Source: Mesostigma viride (Eukaryota; Streptophyta; Mesostigmatophyceae; Mesostigmatales; Mesostigmataceae). From it: DNA of 64,000 bases. Location: NCBI GenBank assembly GCA_009746045.1, contig RPFO01000595.1, positions 1,361,123 through 1,425,122 of the forward strand. Reading direction: 5' to 3'. The notes below the pieces were generated by a model. That model saw nothing but the letters and a program-made list of their open reading frames with translations, was not told the origin of the DNA and made no database searches. The position numbers and the translations under genes were made by a program. This document shows positions 1 to 10,677 of the stretch, one piece after another; position 1 is the first letter of the stretch, and each line of letters opens with the position of its first letter.

Positions 1-3000
1 CCGGCACCTGCAGGCTCCACTTGCGCAGCGCCTGCTTGACGGTCTGCACCAATCTCTCAGCCAAACCATTGGCCTGAGGATGCTCCCGAGAAGTGCGACG
101 GTGATCAATAAGACATCCATCCAGCAACTCCTGGAACTCACCCCTGAACTCACCACCCTGGTCCGTGACTACCTCCGCGGGAGCCCCAAACCTGGTGATG
201 ATGTCTGCAAAATGCTTCGCTGTGGTAGCGGCATGCTTGTCAGCAATGGGGATCAACTCAACCCATTTGCTAAAGCTCTCCACGCATACCATGACATAGA
301 GGTTGCCGTCAGGGCTCTCCTGAAACGGCCCGCACAGATCGACGTGCCAGCGATAAAACAAGCCCTTGATGGGAAGCGACATCAGCTCCTTGGCACCATG
401 ATCTGCGCTAAAGTTAGCCTTGGTTCGAGCACACGGGACACAGCTGGCCACTACCTGGGCCACTGTGTGTCGCATGTTATTCCACCAATAGCTGGTCCGT
501 ACGAGGCTGAGCGTGCGATTGCCACCCAAGTGACCATACCGCTCGTGGTACGCCTGCACTATAGCAACGCGCTTGTCAGGCGGTGGGACGACCACCCTAC
601 GCTTGCCCAACAGCTTGTACAAAACCCCATCTTCCCAACCATAGGTTGCAGCCCTGTGCTGCACCCTGTTCAACTCCGTCGCCTTCTGAGCAGGAGTCCA
701 ATCGACTGGAGTAGGAGTCAAGACAGCACCCTGCACTTGCTCCAAAACTCGACCATCTAGCCAGATATCAGCGGTGTAGCAATCAGCAAGAGAGCTACGC
801 GCTAAGAGAGCCTGCACAGCGATCAGCTGCTGCAGAGAAGGATCAATGTCAAAGGACAGAGACCTACCCTCTTCCATAGCGCACACAGCTTTGGATGGCG
901 TGAATGGCGACGGCCGCACCGGGTCGTCGCTGATGCCGAAGTCCGCCACAGAGTACTCGACACTGCGCCACCACGCCTCCTCCTCATCGTCGGCCGCATA
1001 CCCAGCAGCGTTCACAAAGACCACAGAACCCGACGAGCCCTCGGCACCCATGGCCCGGGCTCCAGTGTGGTCAACAGTGGTAGGCATGGCGTATCGGGAT
1101 AGCACATCGGCGTTGACATGGTCCTTGCCGGCCCGATGCACAATGGTCATGTGGTACTCCTGGATAATCATGGCCCATCGGGCGAGCTTACCCGTCAGGT
1201 TGGTGTTGGTCATTAGCCACTGAAGCGGCTGGTGGTCTGTCACCAGAGTAAACACGCGCCCAACTAAATACGGGCGAAAGTGCTTGATGGCCCACACCAC
1301 AGCCAGTGCCTCCCCCTCATAGGAAGAATACCGGCTCTCCGCTGGGTTGTTGCTGCGACTAGCATAAGCAATAACGTGCTCGCGCCCATCACCATCCTTT
1401 TGCGCCAAGACCGCACCCAGTCCTACCTTGGACCAGTCGGTATATAACACAAACGGCAAAGCATAGTCAGGGGCGCGCAGAATCGGGGCCGACGTGAGCT
1501 CCTGCTTGATTGTCTCGATGGCGCGTTGCTGTGCGGGACCCCACGCCCACACGCACCCCTTCTTGAGTAACTCGGTCAAGGGCTTCACCTTGCTGCTGAA
1601 GTTCTCAATGTAACCTCGGTAATAGCCAGCCAAACCCAAATACGCCCGCACCCCTGAGACATCCGTGGGTACGGCGGCCTGCACAATGGATTCGACCTTG
1701 GCGGCATCAGGCGTCCGGCCACCCGGCACAATCTGATGACCAAGGAATGAGAGGGTCCGCTGGGCGAACTTGCACTTCTCAGGGTGCAGCCGCATATTAT
1801 GCTCCTCGAGAGCCAAGCGAACCTGCTCCAAGTGCGCCAGGTGCTCCTCAAATGTCGCGCTAAAGACGATTACATCATCAATGTAACAAGCGGCGAAAGG
1901 AAGACCTGCAAGCACTTTGTCCATAGCTCGTTGGAAAACAGCACTAGCGTTGCGGTGCCCAAAGGGCATGCGCACCCACTCATACAAATTGCCGCCCCCC
2001 CAGAATGCAAGCTTCCGCTGATCCTCCGGCGCAACTGCGATCTGATGAAAGCCGCTACGCAGGTCCAGCGAGGACACAAACTTCACATGAGGAGATATCT
2101 TATCCAGGACATCATCCACACGTGGCATGGGGTAACGGTCCACGGGTGTGTGTGCATTCAGCAACCGCAGATCGGTGGCCATGCGCATACCCGTCCATGC
2201 CCCGGTGATAGCGTCCTTCTTGGGCGCAACGACAACGGCAGCGGCATAGCTGGAGGAAGATTGCCTGATGATACCGGCATCCTCTAACTCCTTGCATTGC
2301 TCGGCTACAAAATCCAACTCGGCCTGACTCAGGCGATGCTGGCGTCGGAACAAAGGGGTGTCAGTGTCCAATGGAACACGCATGGTCCCACCATTGAAAC
2401 ACCCCAGTTCATCACTTGTGAAAGCGAAGGCCCCCCTTGCAGTGCCTAGCCACTTTAGCATGGCTGAGCGCTGCGCATCAGAAAGGTGTTCGCCAATAGC
2501 CCAGGGGTGCGTATCCGCGGGATCACCCACAGCTACCGCATGTGCCTCAAGATGCGGCGCCCTAGCCGCATCGTCGTGGAACAAGGAAAAGGCTGCCACG
2601 CCTGGTGTGACACCCACCGCCGGAGCCTCGCGTGCCGCACGGTGTATTACCCGATGCAGCGTGGGCTCGCCGGCCAGCACGGTGCTGGTCAGCAGGGCGG
2701 TCATGAGAATGATAGTCCACACCTGTCGCAGACGCCACCCCCATGCTGATGAAGTCCCCGTCGCTGCAGGGCGCTTCAGTTTGGCTGCGCGCGCCTCAAC
2801 CTGCTGAGGCGGATTGGCTGGGGACGCCCCCCCAGACTGGCGCACGGCAACCGATGCAAGCAGCACATACCCGACCTGCAACACCGACATAGCCTGGCCT
2901 ATCAAAGACCAGCGCTCACTCTCGAGCACGCCCGGCAGCGCCGAGGCCCCGACATGAAAACCCATGCTGGCCTCACGAAATTCTGCGGGTGGCTGCACCA

Positions 3001-5415
3001 ACAGACCGGTGGTAGTGTCCCAAACGAGACCCTTACCCCGATCACGGTATGCTGTCGACCCTTGGTAACTGACCAGGGTCGGCAGTGCACACATGGGGCT
3101 CCCGACCCGGTTGACGCGTGCATACGGTGGGCGATCCTCGCTATCCACCTTCTGCGTGACTAGGTGGGAAGGCAATGCTACCTCCGCAGACACACTCGGA
3201 TGCTGCCTTGCTACGGCCCCCAAGACCGCCTGCACATCGGTCGCACACGCCACGTTGGTCCAATAGGCACGCAAACGATGCGTGAGCCCACCCAGCCCTG
3301 CGTTGTCACACACGATGGGCTCCCCCAGGAGTGCCACGATTGTAGCCCAGTCCTCCCGCACCGCCTGATGTGGGCTGTCACCCGCCACAACGTTCTCAAA
3401 CAGATACGCAGGCGGATGGGGCTGACGCGACTGCAACAGTCCCACCACACGCAACAGTTCCCAGAACAGCGCGCTACGCGGATCGGCTAGCCCCCGCCCT
3501 TGCCCTGCCTGGCTCAGGCCCTGGCACTCCCAACCCGCAATTACCAAGTCGATGGCATGATGCCTGCGCAACAACTGCTGCACCTGCACCTCACCGATGG
3601 CTCGGATATCTTGAGGACATTCCCCAAACGGGTCACGCCATGCTGATGGCGGAAACTGCGCGGGATACTCTCGCGACAACACGCCACAGTGACTGAAGTA
3701 CACCTGACGCGCCTTGTGCGATGGCTCTACCGCGATGAGTTTACGGCACACGCCGCCTGCGGCCAAAAAGCCTGCAATGCCCCCTCCGATCCCCGCAAAC
3801 AGTTCCAACACTACCGCACCCTTGGCAAAATCAGGGGCCTGCGGTAAGATTGCAGCAGAAAAATTACCTTGGGCCTCCGAGACACCCGGTTGCAGCAAAG
3901 TGAGGCCATGGCTGGCCATCTGAGGAATGGTGATGACGGCTTCAGTTACCCGCTTGCGCATAGCCAGCTGCCGCGTGGACGTCACAGCATCCAGCGACCA
4001 CTGCGTGCGCATCTTGGCAATGCTCGCCGTTGGCTGGGGCAGCACCGTCCGATGCTTGTCCCACGCCGATGAGCCCGCCGCCCGTACCTCCACCATGCTG
4101 ACCTCCACCACGCCCGCAGCCGCGGAAGGGTTGAGGCGTGCAGCCCCGGCTGAAGAACTGAAGCATGAGACCGGCACGCTGGCCCGCTTCAGGCCAGCCC
4201 CATCCCAATCAGGGATGTAAGATGCCTCCTCCGCCCTATAGTCCACCTGAACCATGGCGCGAGCAAGGACATCCACCCCGAGTAGTGCGGAATATCCACA
4301 CTTGTTGACCACCAGCGCATACGCGGACACGGTGGTCATGCTAGAGGCGCGCAACGGATTGAAAATCACGTTGACTTTAACCGCCGTCATAGCGTACGGC
4401 TTACTAGCCGGACCCTGCCAACCTGACACAGACACGGGGCTTTCCACTAAGCCACCGTTCTCGTAGGTCAGGTTCAGCATGGTGGCCAAGTCCGTGCTGA
4501 TGACTAGCGGCTGAGCACCGCTATCAAGCTTGACTGCGCCAACCAACGGACATGTCACCATGTCGCTCCATACATCTCCACAGGCTCCAACTGCTTGGAA
4601 CGCCATGGACGGCTCACCATTGGGGTATGGAACCACCGTGGGAACCTGGGGGACTGCACTAGTGCGCTGCTGGCTACTTGTGCTGACCACTCCCGCTTGC
4701 ACCACGGGCACTGCGGCTTCTACCGGCTGGCGCCCGTAGGTGACGGACTCAGAATTGCGCAAGGTGCGCACATCATGCCCATCTGCGAACAACTGGATCT
4801 CGGACACAACCGACCCCAGCCACTCAACCCCCTTCTGCCCGAAGGTGTCGACCACCTGCCGTGCTGAAAACATGGGTACGTCCACAATGAACGGCATTGG
4901 GTACACAGGCGCCAATCGCCTACGCTGCTCCAGCCCAGCAGGGTTCGCATGCTCAAAAGCAGATTGCACCCCAGCCAGCGGCATGGAAAAGGACGCGGGC
5001 AACTGCCCGGCAGGCAACATGGGTGCCTGCTGAAAAGAAAGCGGGCTGCGTGCCTGCTTGCCTTTGGTAGCCTCCGCAGCGTTGATCTCGACGTCACCCG
5101 GCATGGGCGCCCAGAATGGGTCCTCCCGGTACACCGTCTCGAATTGGTTGGGGGGCGCCGTCGCCTCCTCACCATGCTTGATGGCAGCCACCTGGGCTTC
5201 CATCGAGTCGGTCTTGCCCGCCATCTCGGCGAAGTGGACCGTCTTGATGCCCGCGGCTGGACACTTGTTCATCAGGTGCCACTTCGTGTCTGCCCCATGC
5301 GGCTTCGTGCAGCGGCTTGGACACTCGCGACTAAGGTGCCCATCCTTGTCGCAAAGGAAGCAGCCCGATTTGCGCGCATCCGTCCTAGTACCCGTCTGTG
5401 AGGACGTGCCCCCCC
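1..5415 (-). CDS. pol: G1 Pol: zinc knuckle, protease, C5-methyltransferase, RT, RNase H, integrase (partial)
   Basis: About 1,800 codons to the left window edge, with no stop in the parts I translated. In order: a CCHC knuckle at 5321-5362 (CFLCDKDGHLSREC); retropepsin with catalytic DSGA at 4514-4525 and LLGVD at 4271-4285; a cytosine methyltransferase at about 2850-3815; RT from about 2400 with the YIDDV active site at 1871-1885; RNase H near 1150-1500 (LYTDWSKVGLGAVL, VTDHQPLQWLM, ADVLSR); then integrase with an HHCC zinc finger (HERYGHLGG ... CVPC) and a DDE core: Asp in WHVDLCGPF, Asp in VVTDQGGEF, Glu in ANGLAERL. The integrase C-terminus is outside the window, so a chromodomain cannot be checked. 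Known roles: maturation, reverse transcription and integration of the element. The methyltransferase is an addition to the standard set. Confidence 0.9.
2850..3815 (-). other. Cytosine-5 DNA methyltransferase domain inside G1 pol
   Basis: The core motifs of C5-cytosine methyltransferases occur in the right order and spacing. Motif I (SAM binding) is VLELFAGIGG at 3782-3811. Motif IV, with the catalytic Cys, is GWECQGLS from 3535 (Cys codon 3524-3526). DPRSALFWELLR follows. Motif VI is ENV at 3389-3397. A motif VIII-like HRLRAYWTN lies at 3254-3280. A motif IX-like ALPTLVSY is near 3070. PPAEFREASMGF and the motif X-like LIGQAM at 2888-2905 close the domain. It sits between protease and RT in one continuous frame, so it would be made as part of the polyprotein. 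One departure: motif IV has Glu where Pro is usual (ECQ for PCQ). Methylation of the element's own DNA or of the target site is inference. Confidence 0.88.
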
Positions 5416-7080
5416 AGCTCGCGTCGGGGCGGCAGCGTCTTTGTTGCCGCCAGCGGCGTTACCCTGGGTTGCATCATGCGATGAGGCGTTGCGAGACCCC
5501 CCTTGGTTCCTGCTAGCACCGTGGCCGCCTTGCGGGCGCGCTTGTCTTGTGGCAGACGACTCACCCGACTTGGCCTTGGTCAGCGCGTCGACCTTGGCCT
5601 GCAGCTCGGCCACCACCGTGCTTACCGAGATCCGGCCTTGCGCGTGTCGTCGCATCATGGCCCTGACCTCAATGCACAGTGACCGCAATCGCCACGGCTG
5701 GCCGTTGGGCGGCGTGGGCAGCTCCATCTCCTTGGAGCCTAGCGCTTGCAGCCATTTCTGACACGCCAGCTTTTCGGACCAGTCCTCCACTTCGCCGGCG
5801 AACTCCATGAGGCGCTCGTAAGATTGCTCCGGGGTTTCACCCTCGGCTATCTTGAAACTGCGCCACTCACGCTCTGCCTTGATGGTCTCCACCGGGTATT
5901 CCTGGCGAAGGAGGCCCCACAGTTCCTCGGCAGGGTCGACACCATACATGATGTTGTCATAGTCGGGCTGGCCACGCCCGTCGAAGCCGAACCACACGTC
6001 CGTGTGACGCGTGTACAGCGAGACCTCTCTCCACTGCTCCACCAGCCTAGCCACTCGCCTCAGCGTAAGGCCGTGAAAGAAAAAATGCATGTTGTTCATC
6101 ACAAACTCATGCATTACAGCGCCTTGCGTAGTCATGTATTGCAGATCAATCCATGACTTGTACGCGTTGTAGGCCTGCGCCAGCGTGGCCAGATTGCCGG
6201 TTGTGGAGAACTTCTCGCGCATGTCCACCCGTGGTAGGGTGGGCATCTTCGCGCCTTCCGGTATGAGGCGCACCCTTTGCGGGTACTGCACCCCATCGGC
6301 ATCCTCCGGCGGTCGCTGAGCTGCGCGTCCCTGCGCCAGCGTGCTTGGTCGTGCTGCCTCCCGTACTCGGAAAGCCAGCGGCGTGGTTATGTCCTCCATG
6401 GGCGGAATGCGCCCGATTGGCACACTTGACCACCGTGCAGTCGACCCGCCGGTCAGCGCCCCACCGCCTCGCCCAAACGGAATTGAGGCCCCGCCTGGCA
6501 GCATGCGTCCTGGTGCACCCCTGTGTGGGTCCATCGCGCGCGCCAGCCCTGCCCCGTTCTCCTCGTGCAATCCGTCTCGCGCTTGATCGAAAGGCAGGCG
6601 CCTGGGCGCCAGCGTATACTCGCCCCGTGGCTGACCATCCGCCTCACCAAGCAAGTCGTGTTGGGTTAGCGACCCAGCCAAAACCCCCGGTTCCATCGAA
6701 GCCCTTCCCGCCGCATTACCTGAGGTTGGCGGCTGGTCCCGCTCCCTCGGCTCCGCGGCAACACCACTGGGGCCCGGCATCGATGCCTGCCCGTCCCATG
6801 GTGTGGACTGCAGATGACGACCCTCTACGGCCACCAATCTGTCGGTCACTTCCCGCATCTGCAGCGCCAATTGCTGCTGCAACTGTTGCGACTGTTGCTG
6901 CATCTGCGCTTGCATCTGCGCGAACAGCGCCACCATACTCAGCGGCGCTTCTTGGTCGCGACTCTCACCCACTGCGGGTACGGCGGGAGGAATCCCGCCA
7001 TTCGACCCCGGAGCGGACGTGTCGGCATCTGCTCTATTTGCATCTGCCATGGCTCGAGTCTGCGCTCGCGTCAGTGGCAT
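5272..7080 (-). CDS. gag: G1 Gag polyprotein
   Basis: This is an open frame of about 600 residues. The start is taken at the ATG at 7080 (MPLTRAQTRAMADAN); a second ATG 10 codons later is equally possible. The N-terminal third is Gln-rich with a short coiled-coil-like stretch (runs such as QMQQQSQQLQQQL). The middle third has the hydrophobic, helix-rich pattern of retrotransposon capsids, including WRSFKIAEGETPEQSYERLM. The tail is basic and Gly/Ala-rich. The CCHC knuckle expected at the Gag C-terminus is not in this frame; it appears one frame away, downstream of a seven-base homopolymer at 5409-5415. Residues encoded below about 5400 in this frame are therefore probably not the true C-terminus. 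Gag would package the element RNA in virus-like particles. Confidence 0.85.
   Translation of the reverse strand: MPLTRAQTRAMADANRADADTSAPGSNGGIPPAVPAVGESRDQEAPLSMVALFAQMQAQMQQQSQQLQQQLALQMREVTDRLVAVEGRHLQSTPWDGQASMPGPSGVAAEPRERDQPPTSGNAAGRASMEPGVLAGSLTQHDLLGEADGQPRGEYTLAPRRLPFDQARDGLHEENGAGLARAMDPHRGAPGRMLPGGASIPFGRGGGALTGGSTARWSSVPIGRIPPMEDITTPLAFRVREAARPSTLAQGRAAQRPPEDADGVQYPQRVRLIPEGAKMPTLPRVDMREKFSTTGNLATLAQAYNAYKSWIDLQYMTTQGAVMHEFVMNNMHFFFHGLTLRRVARLVEQWREVSLYTRHTDVWFGFDGRGQPDYDNIMYGVDPAEELWGLLRQEYPVETIKAEREWRSFKIAEGETPEQSYERLMEFAGEVEDWSEKLACQKWLQALGSKEMELPTPPNGQPWRLRSLCIEVRAMMRRHAQGRISVSTVVAELQAKVDALTKAKSGESSATRQARPQGGHGASRNQGGSRNASSHDATQGNAAGGNKDAAAPTRAGGARPHRRVLGRMRANRAASFATRMGTLVASVQAAARSRMGQTRSGT
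5409..5415 (-). other. gag-pol frame junction at a G7 homopolymer (G1)
   Basis: On the coding strand this is seven consecutive G. Upstream the gag frame is open; immediately downstream the frame one base back (-1) carries the zinc knuckle and all of pol. The phase (GCT GGG GGG GCA) does not form a canonical X XXY YYZ slippery heptamer. Either slippage on the G run produces Gag-Pol, or this copy or the assembly has lost one G. Confidence 0.6.
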
Positions 7081-8799
7081 GCACCAGCTGACCGATGGGC
7101 AAAACAAGAACCAACAAGCCTAGGTTTCGCTGAGAAGAAGCAACAACCAAAGGCTTTATAACAGGTGTCAAGGATAACGACTCGACTAGCCTGCCAGAAA
7201 AAGACAAGAGCCAGCAAATTCTGGCTAGTTCTATTTTCTTAAAATCTGTCTCAAGACACTTCCTTTACAAACTGTCAGCCAGGCCGTTCCCTGTACTGCT
7301 GATGGTTGCTAAACACTAAAGCCAACGTCTTGGCTTCGAACAGAAGGAAGCAGACTACCGGGTAGTCTCTTCGAGTAAAGAAAGGAGGGCTCTCAGCCGA
7401 GGACAAGGAACTGTCCCTCGTGCCTGATAACCACCTTATTGCCTCCCCTGCTATAGAATAATGCTTTCAAACACACACTTTGCACAGTCTGATGATGAAG
7501 CCGCACATGCGGAATTTATTGAGAAAGTTAATACAATTACAACACGTTGATAGTCTCAATATCGATGCACTCCATGCTCACGAGCCCGCAGTTAGGCAGC
7601 GCTCCATGACATGCTACCGGCCTTGCTCCCAAGGAAAGGGAGAAACACGAAGGCCACTAACGAGAGACTCGAAGAGACTACACGCTGCGTGAGAGTCCTC
7701 TTCGACTATGAACCAAACCATTCGTCATGCCACACGCATGACACACGCCACACTTGTCAGTCCAGCCAGGAATGCCAAAACTATCTTGCTGCCTGAACCA
7801 TGCGAATAGAAACCGCATTCCAGTTGCCGTCCTGGCTTTCTACCACACATGCCAACAAAAGCAGGAAGGCATCCCGACAAATCTAAATTGCTACCCTGTT
7901 GCCGATCTCATCTCCTAGAGGCTCCGGCATTTCTGTCCCTGGGAATGTCCGACATTGAGTCACGTCCAGCAAGGTCGAAGCATAATATCCTTCAGACAAT
8001 CTGCACGCTCACACCTTGCGTGTGAGTGGCCCAGCAAACATTGCGTCTAATCGTTCCTTTCTAGAAGAAATCCCTTTTTAGGGCTGCCAGCGATTTCGCA
8101 TTCATTCCAGCGATCTGGCTCCGCACCGCAAATTGTCCTTTTCCATTTTCTGTCCAGTCCTCATAACGTTGACCCGCTATTCTACACCACAAAGACACCT
8201 GGCCTGTCAATAGCCTCGGCGCTGTTGAAGTCCAGCAGTACAGCTTCAGCTCCAGCTGTCCACTAACACGCGTATGATCCTCTCGACGCTGCACACTTGT
8301 GCTGCCGTCCGCTCAAGTCAGTGCTGCGCGCCCAGCTGTGCCTGGCCCGGCGCGCGTGCACGTACACTTTCGTCCGCTCTTATGCTGCAAGTGCTAGTGT
8401 CCCCCCCCGGTCACTAGCCTTTGTCGAAAATGCGTAGAAGACAAATTCCTTGCGCACGTCACCGGTCTTGTGCATAGTGGGCGCCCGGATGACATAGCGC
8501 GCGTCCGTGACATTGGTACTTTGGTCAAACAACCCACCGGGGACATCCAAGCTGAAGCAAGGCCTGGTCTCTATGGCCGCCCGATTGTCATGAGGCAACT
8601 GACATCCGGATTAGTGCCCCTTGGTCTGAGAGAGTCGTCAACACCCGTTTCATTAATCATCAAACCAAAGAGAGAGAGTCCATCGTCCTCAGACCAATTT
8701 CACCTAGCTGCGCTACCAAGCTGGCAAGTTGGTGTGCAGGCGCGCCGACATGCGCGCCGATCTTCCAGATACTGCCGTCAAGCCCCAATAGGTTCTGTA
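7081..8799. other. Non-coding interval upstream of G1 gag
   Basis: I see no credible coding region here on either strand. By position it should hold the G1 leader and 5' LTR (minus strand), but I found neither a second LTR copy nor a primer site beginning TGG that would fix the boundary. An AT-richer stretch lies at about 7200-7560. The remainder is unremarkable unique-looking sequence. Confidence 0.5.
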
Positions 8800-9069
8800 T
8801 GACGTCTAGGGCCGGCCCGGCCCCTAGAAGATCTCGTACTTCTGGCTAGGCCCAAAATAACTGGTCCGAAACACACAAAGTACCAAATAAACACACAAAG
8901 TCCCGAATTACTTAGGACAAATTCCCAAATAAGTCCCGAATTGAGTCCTATAGTCCGGCGGACTATGAAAGCGAGCTATCGAAAGTCCCAAACGAATAAC
9001 ACATGACTTTCGACTTATTTATTGAAGACAAGGCATTGTTACGCCCATACAAAGGTCTGGGCCGTAACA
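8800..9069 (-). repeat. G2 3' LTR, start at 9069 (far end not resolved)
   Basis: On the minus strand a purine tract is followed directly by TGTTACGG at 9069, the expected start of a gypsy LTR. The first 35 bases can form a stem, TGTTACG paired with CGTAACA, and the G3 LTR starts with the same TGTTACG...CGTAACAAT pattern. An AATAAA signal lies at about 9015-9024 on this strand. The other end of the LTR and a matching 5' copy were not found, so the left limit given is arbitrary. Confidence 0.55.
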
Positions 9070-9083
9070 CTCCTCCCTTCCCC
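9070..9083 (-). other. Polypurine tract of G2
   Basis: The coding strand reads GGGGAAGGGAGGAG immediately before TGTTACGG. A purine run abutting the 3' LTR is the standard plus-strand primer of LTR elements. Confidence 0.7.
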
Positions 9084-9405
9084 AGGGGACGATAGCTATA
9101 TCGTCCAGGCTTGGGTCGCACGCAACAAGACAATCAACACAAACAAACAAACAAGAAAAAAAAAGAAGCACTTGCAAGCAAAAGAAGCAACACACCAAAG
9201 CGACATTTGCCCAGGCTGGGCAGTCAGCTATAGAGAACAATAGTACAAAATCGGCCATCGGGATACTATGTCCCAACCCCTGTTCGCCAGCGGGTTAGTA
9301 AAGCCAATTCTCCCCGGCGTTGCCACACAAGGACAAATTTCCTTGATAGCCGATGGGATGCTGTCGTCATCCCGTTGCAATCCATCCATGAGGAGGTCGC
9401 GACCC

Positions 9406-10662
9406 TCACATTCCTCCAATGGTGGGGCCCACCCCTCCTGACCGCGCCTTCCGTTGGCGATACTCGTGAAGCACCTGGCGACCCTGCTCACCAATTTCCT
9501 CGATGATCTTCCCGGGGTTAGCGAGGTGATCCGCATTGTATGCGAGCTGGTATTCGTTCACGTTGGTGCGCGTTTGAGCGAGGTCTACCCACGTCCGGGT
9601 GGGCCAGTACGACATGAATGCCGCCAGGTATTGCGGGTGCGTGAACATGATTGTGCCCGCGTTCCAATCAATAACCCCACATCCATGCTCCTCAAAGAAA
9701 CCTCCCGCCATGGTCAACACTACGACGCGCACCTGGAGAGCGTTGAAGCGAAAGCCCGGAGCCCTCACAAAGTTGGGCACAACCCAGTCGAGGAATGCCT
9801 CTCCCTGGCACGGAGCATACTTGGGACAGTCAACCTTTCGAGGTTTACCATCTACCATGTATTTTGGCAGCTCCCGCTTGGGGCCGTATCGCGTACCAGA
9901 ACCCTCTGGCGTCGATTCGAGGCAGTCCTGGGGTCGCGGGGCCGCCCTCCCTGGGTGCAAGTCGAAGCAGATTAGCTCGCGCATGGAGCCTCGCTCCACA
10001 TACGCATGAGTTCCTGCCTCAAAGTGCAGCGGTTGCGGTCGATGATAGTCCGCGCTGTCGACGGCCACGAACGGCGATGGTGGGAGTTCAATGTAGACGG
10101 GAACACCCCGAAACACGCGTAAGGGGCGTACTCGTTGTGGGCCGGGAAACGCGCTGACGCAAGCGCCCACCGTCCATGGCGCCGGTCGAGCCACCGCCCG
10201 TACGATCAAAGACCCCTGCGCGGGAGATATAAAGCCCACCGCTGGTATCGGGCCGCGCCTCTCTGGTATATGGGCGCGGGACGTCTCCACGCGGGCCACC
10301 CGCTCGGAGTAAGTTCGCGCTTCTCGGCGCGGACTCTGGGAATCCGCGGAGATGCTGCCCGCCGACACCTCGTTCGTACATGCGCGACGTCTAACTTCTC
10401 GCTGGGCATCCGGTTCCACTTGGGGGCGTTTCTGGTTGCGCTCGATATCCTCGGAATCGAGCTTAGTCGGGTCGGTCGAGCCGCCCGTTCGCCGGGTCGG
10501 TCCCGTCCCGACAAGAACCGTCATTCCGCCCGTGCCCTGAGTCCGAATGGTTCGCACGGCATCACCGTCCTGTTGCTGGGTGTCACCACAGGTGTGACAG
10601 AACCGCCCGTTCGCCGAGTCGGCCCTGCTTGCACATGGCGTTGGGGATGCTTTTCGACCCAA
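9406..10662 (-). CDS. G2 ORF3, accessory protein downstream of the chromodomain
   Basis: An open frame of 418 codons between the integrase/chromodomain gene and the 3' LTR. The first ATG is at 10524 (MTVLVGTGP); the frame is open further upstream. The N-terminal half is Arg/Pro-rich and probably disordered. The C-terminal half resembles ORF3 of G3 (39397-41729): a block AYVERGSMRELICFDLHP opposite CYVR/GAVLLQPILEWD, and a block with a Gly-x2-Asp-Trp core, a His followed by an aromatic and PheMet/PheLeu, and a later Trp-x-Asp (GVIDWNAGTIMFTHPQYLAAF opposite GFLDWARGQVVLTQHRYYWAF). I recognise no known family. The position is that of env or accessory genes in other retroelements, but I see no clear signal peptide or membrane anchor, so Env is not supported. 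Confidence 0.7.
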   Translation of the reverse strand: MGRKASPTPCASRADSANGRFCHTCGDTQQQDGDAVRTIRTQGTGGMTVLVGTGPTRRTGGSTDPTKLDSEDIERNQKRPQVEPDAQREVRRRACTNEVSAGSISADSQSPRREARTYSERVARVETSRAHIPERRGPIPAVGFISPAQGSLIVRAVARPAPWTVGACVSAFPGPQRVRPLRVFRGVPVYIELPPSPFVAVDSADYHRPQPLHFEAGTHAYVERGSMRELICFDLHPGRAAPRPQDCLESTPEGSGTRYGPKRELPKYMVDGKPRKVDCPKYAPCQGEAFLDWVVPNFVRAPGFRFNALQVRVVVLTMAGGFFEEHGCGVIDWNAGTIMFTHPQYLAAFMSYWPTRTWVDLAQTRTNVNEYQLAYNADHLANPGKIIEEIGEQGRQVLHEYRQRKARSGGVGPTIGGM

Positions 10663-10677
10663 TTACCACATTGGTGC

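Larger units (their letters stand above)
1..7080 (-). mobile_element. Ty3/gypsy retrotransposon G1 with built-in DNA methyltransferase (5' part)
   Basis: Reading right to left, the minus strand gives gag, zinc knuckle, aspartic protease, cytosine-5 DNA methyltransferase, reverse transcriptase, RNase H and integrase. Integrase after RNase H is the Ty3/gypsy order. The element leaves the window inside the integrase, so its 3' end and 3' LTR are not visible. The 5' LTR should lie to the right of gag, but I could not delimit it. The pol frame has no stop in the stretches I translated (about 5400 to 1680 and 1260 to 480, plus the integrase core), so this looks like a recent copy. The methyltransferase is not found in the other three gypsy elements here. 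Confidence 0.9.

Noticed and set aside
2850-3815. Methyltransferase as a host gene or a separate inserted gene
   Set aside because: It is in frame with protease upstream and RT downstream without stop or insertion scar, so it is part of the polyprotein.
5409-5415. Canonical retroviral slippery heptamer in G1
   Set aside because: In the gag phase the heptamer would be T GGG GGG, which does not fit X XXY YYZ.
9406-10662. ORF3 as an Env glycoprotein making G2/G3 retrovirus-like
   Set aside because: No clear signal peptide, cleavage site or membrane anchor in either copy; only the position suggests env.
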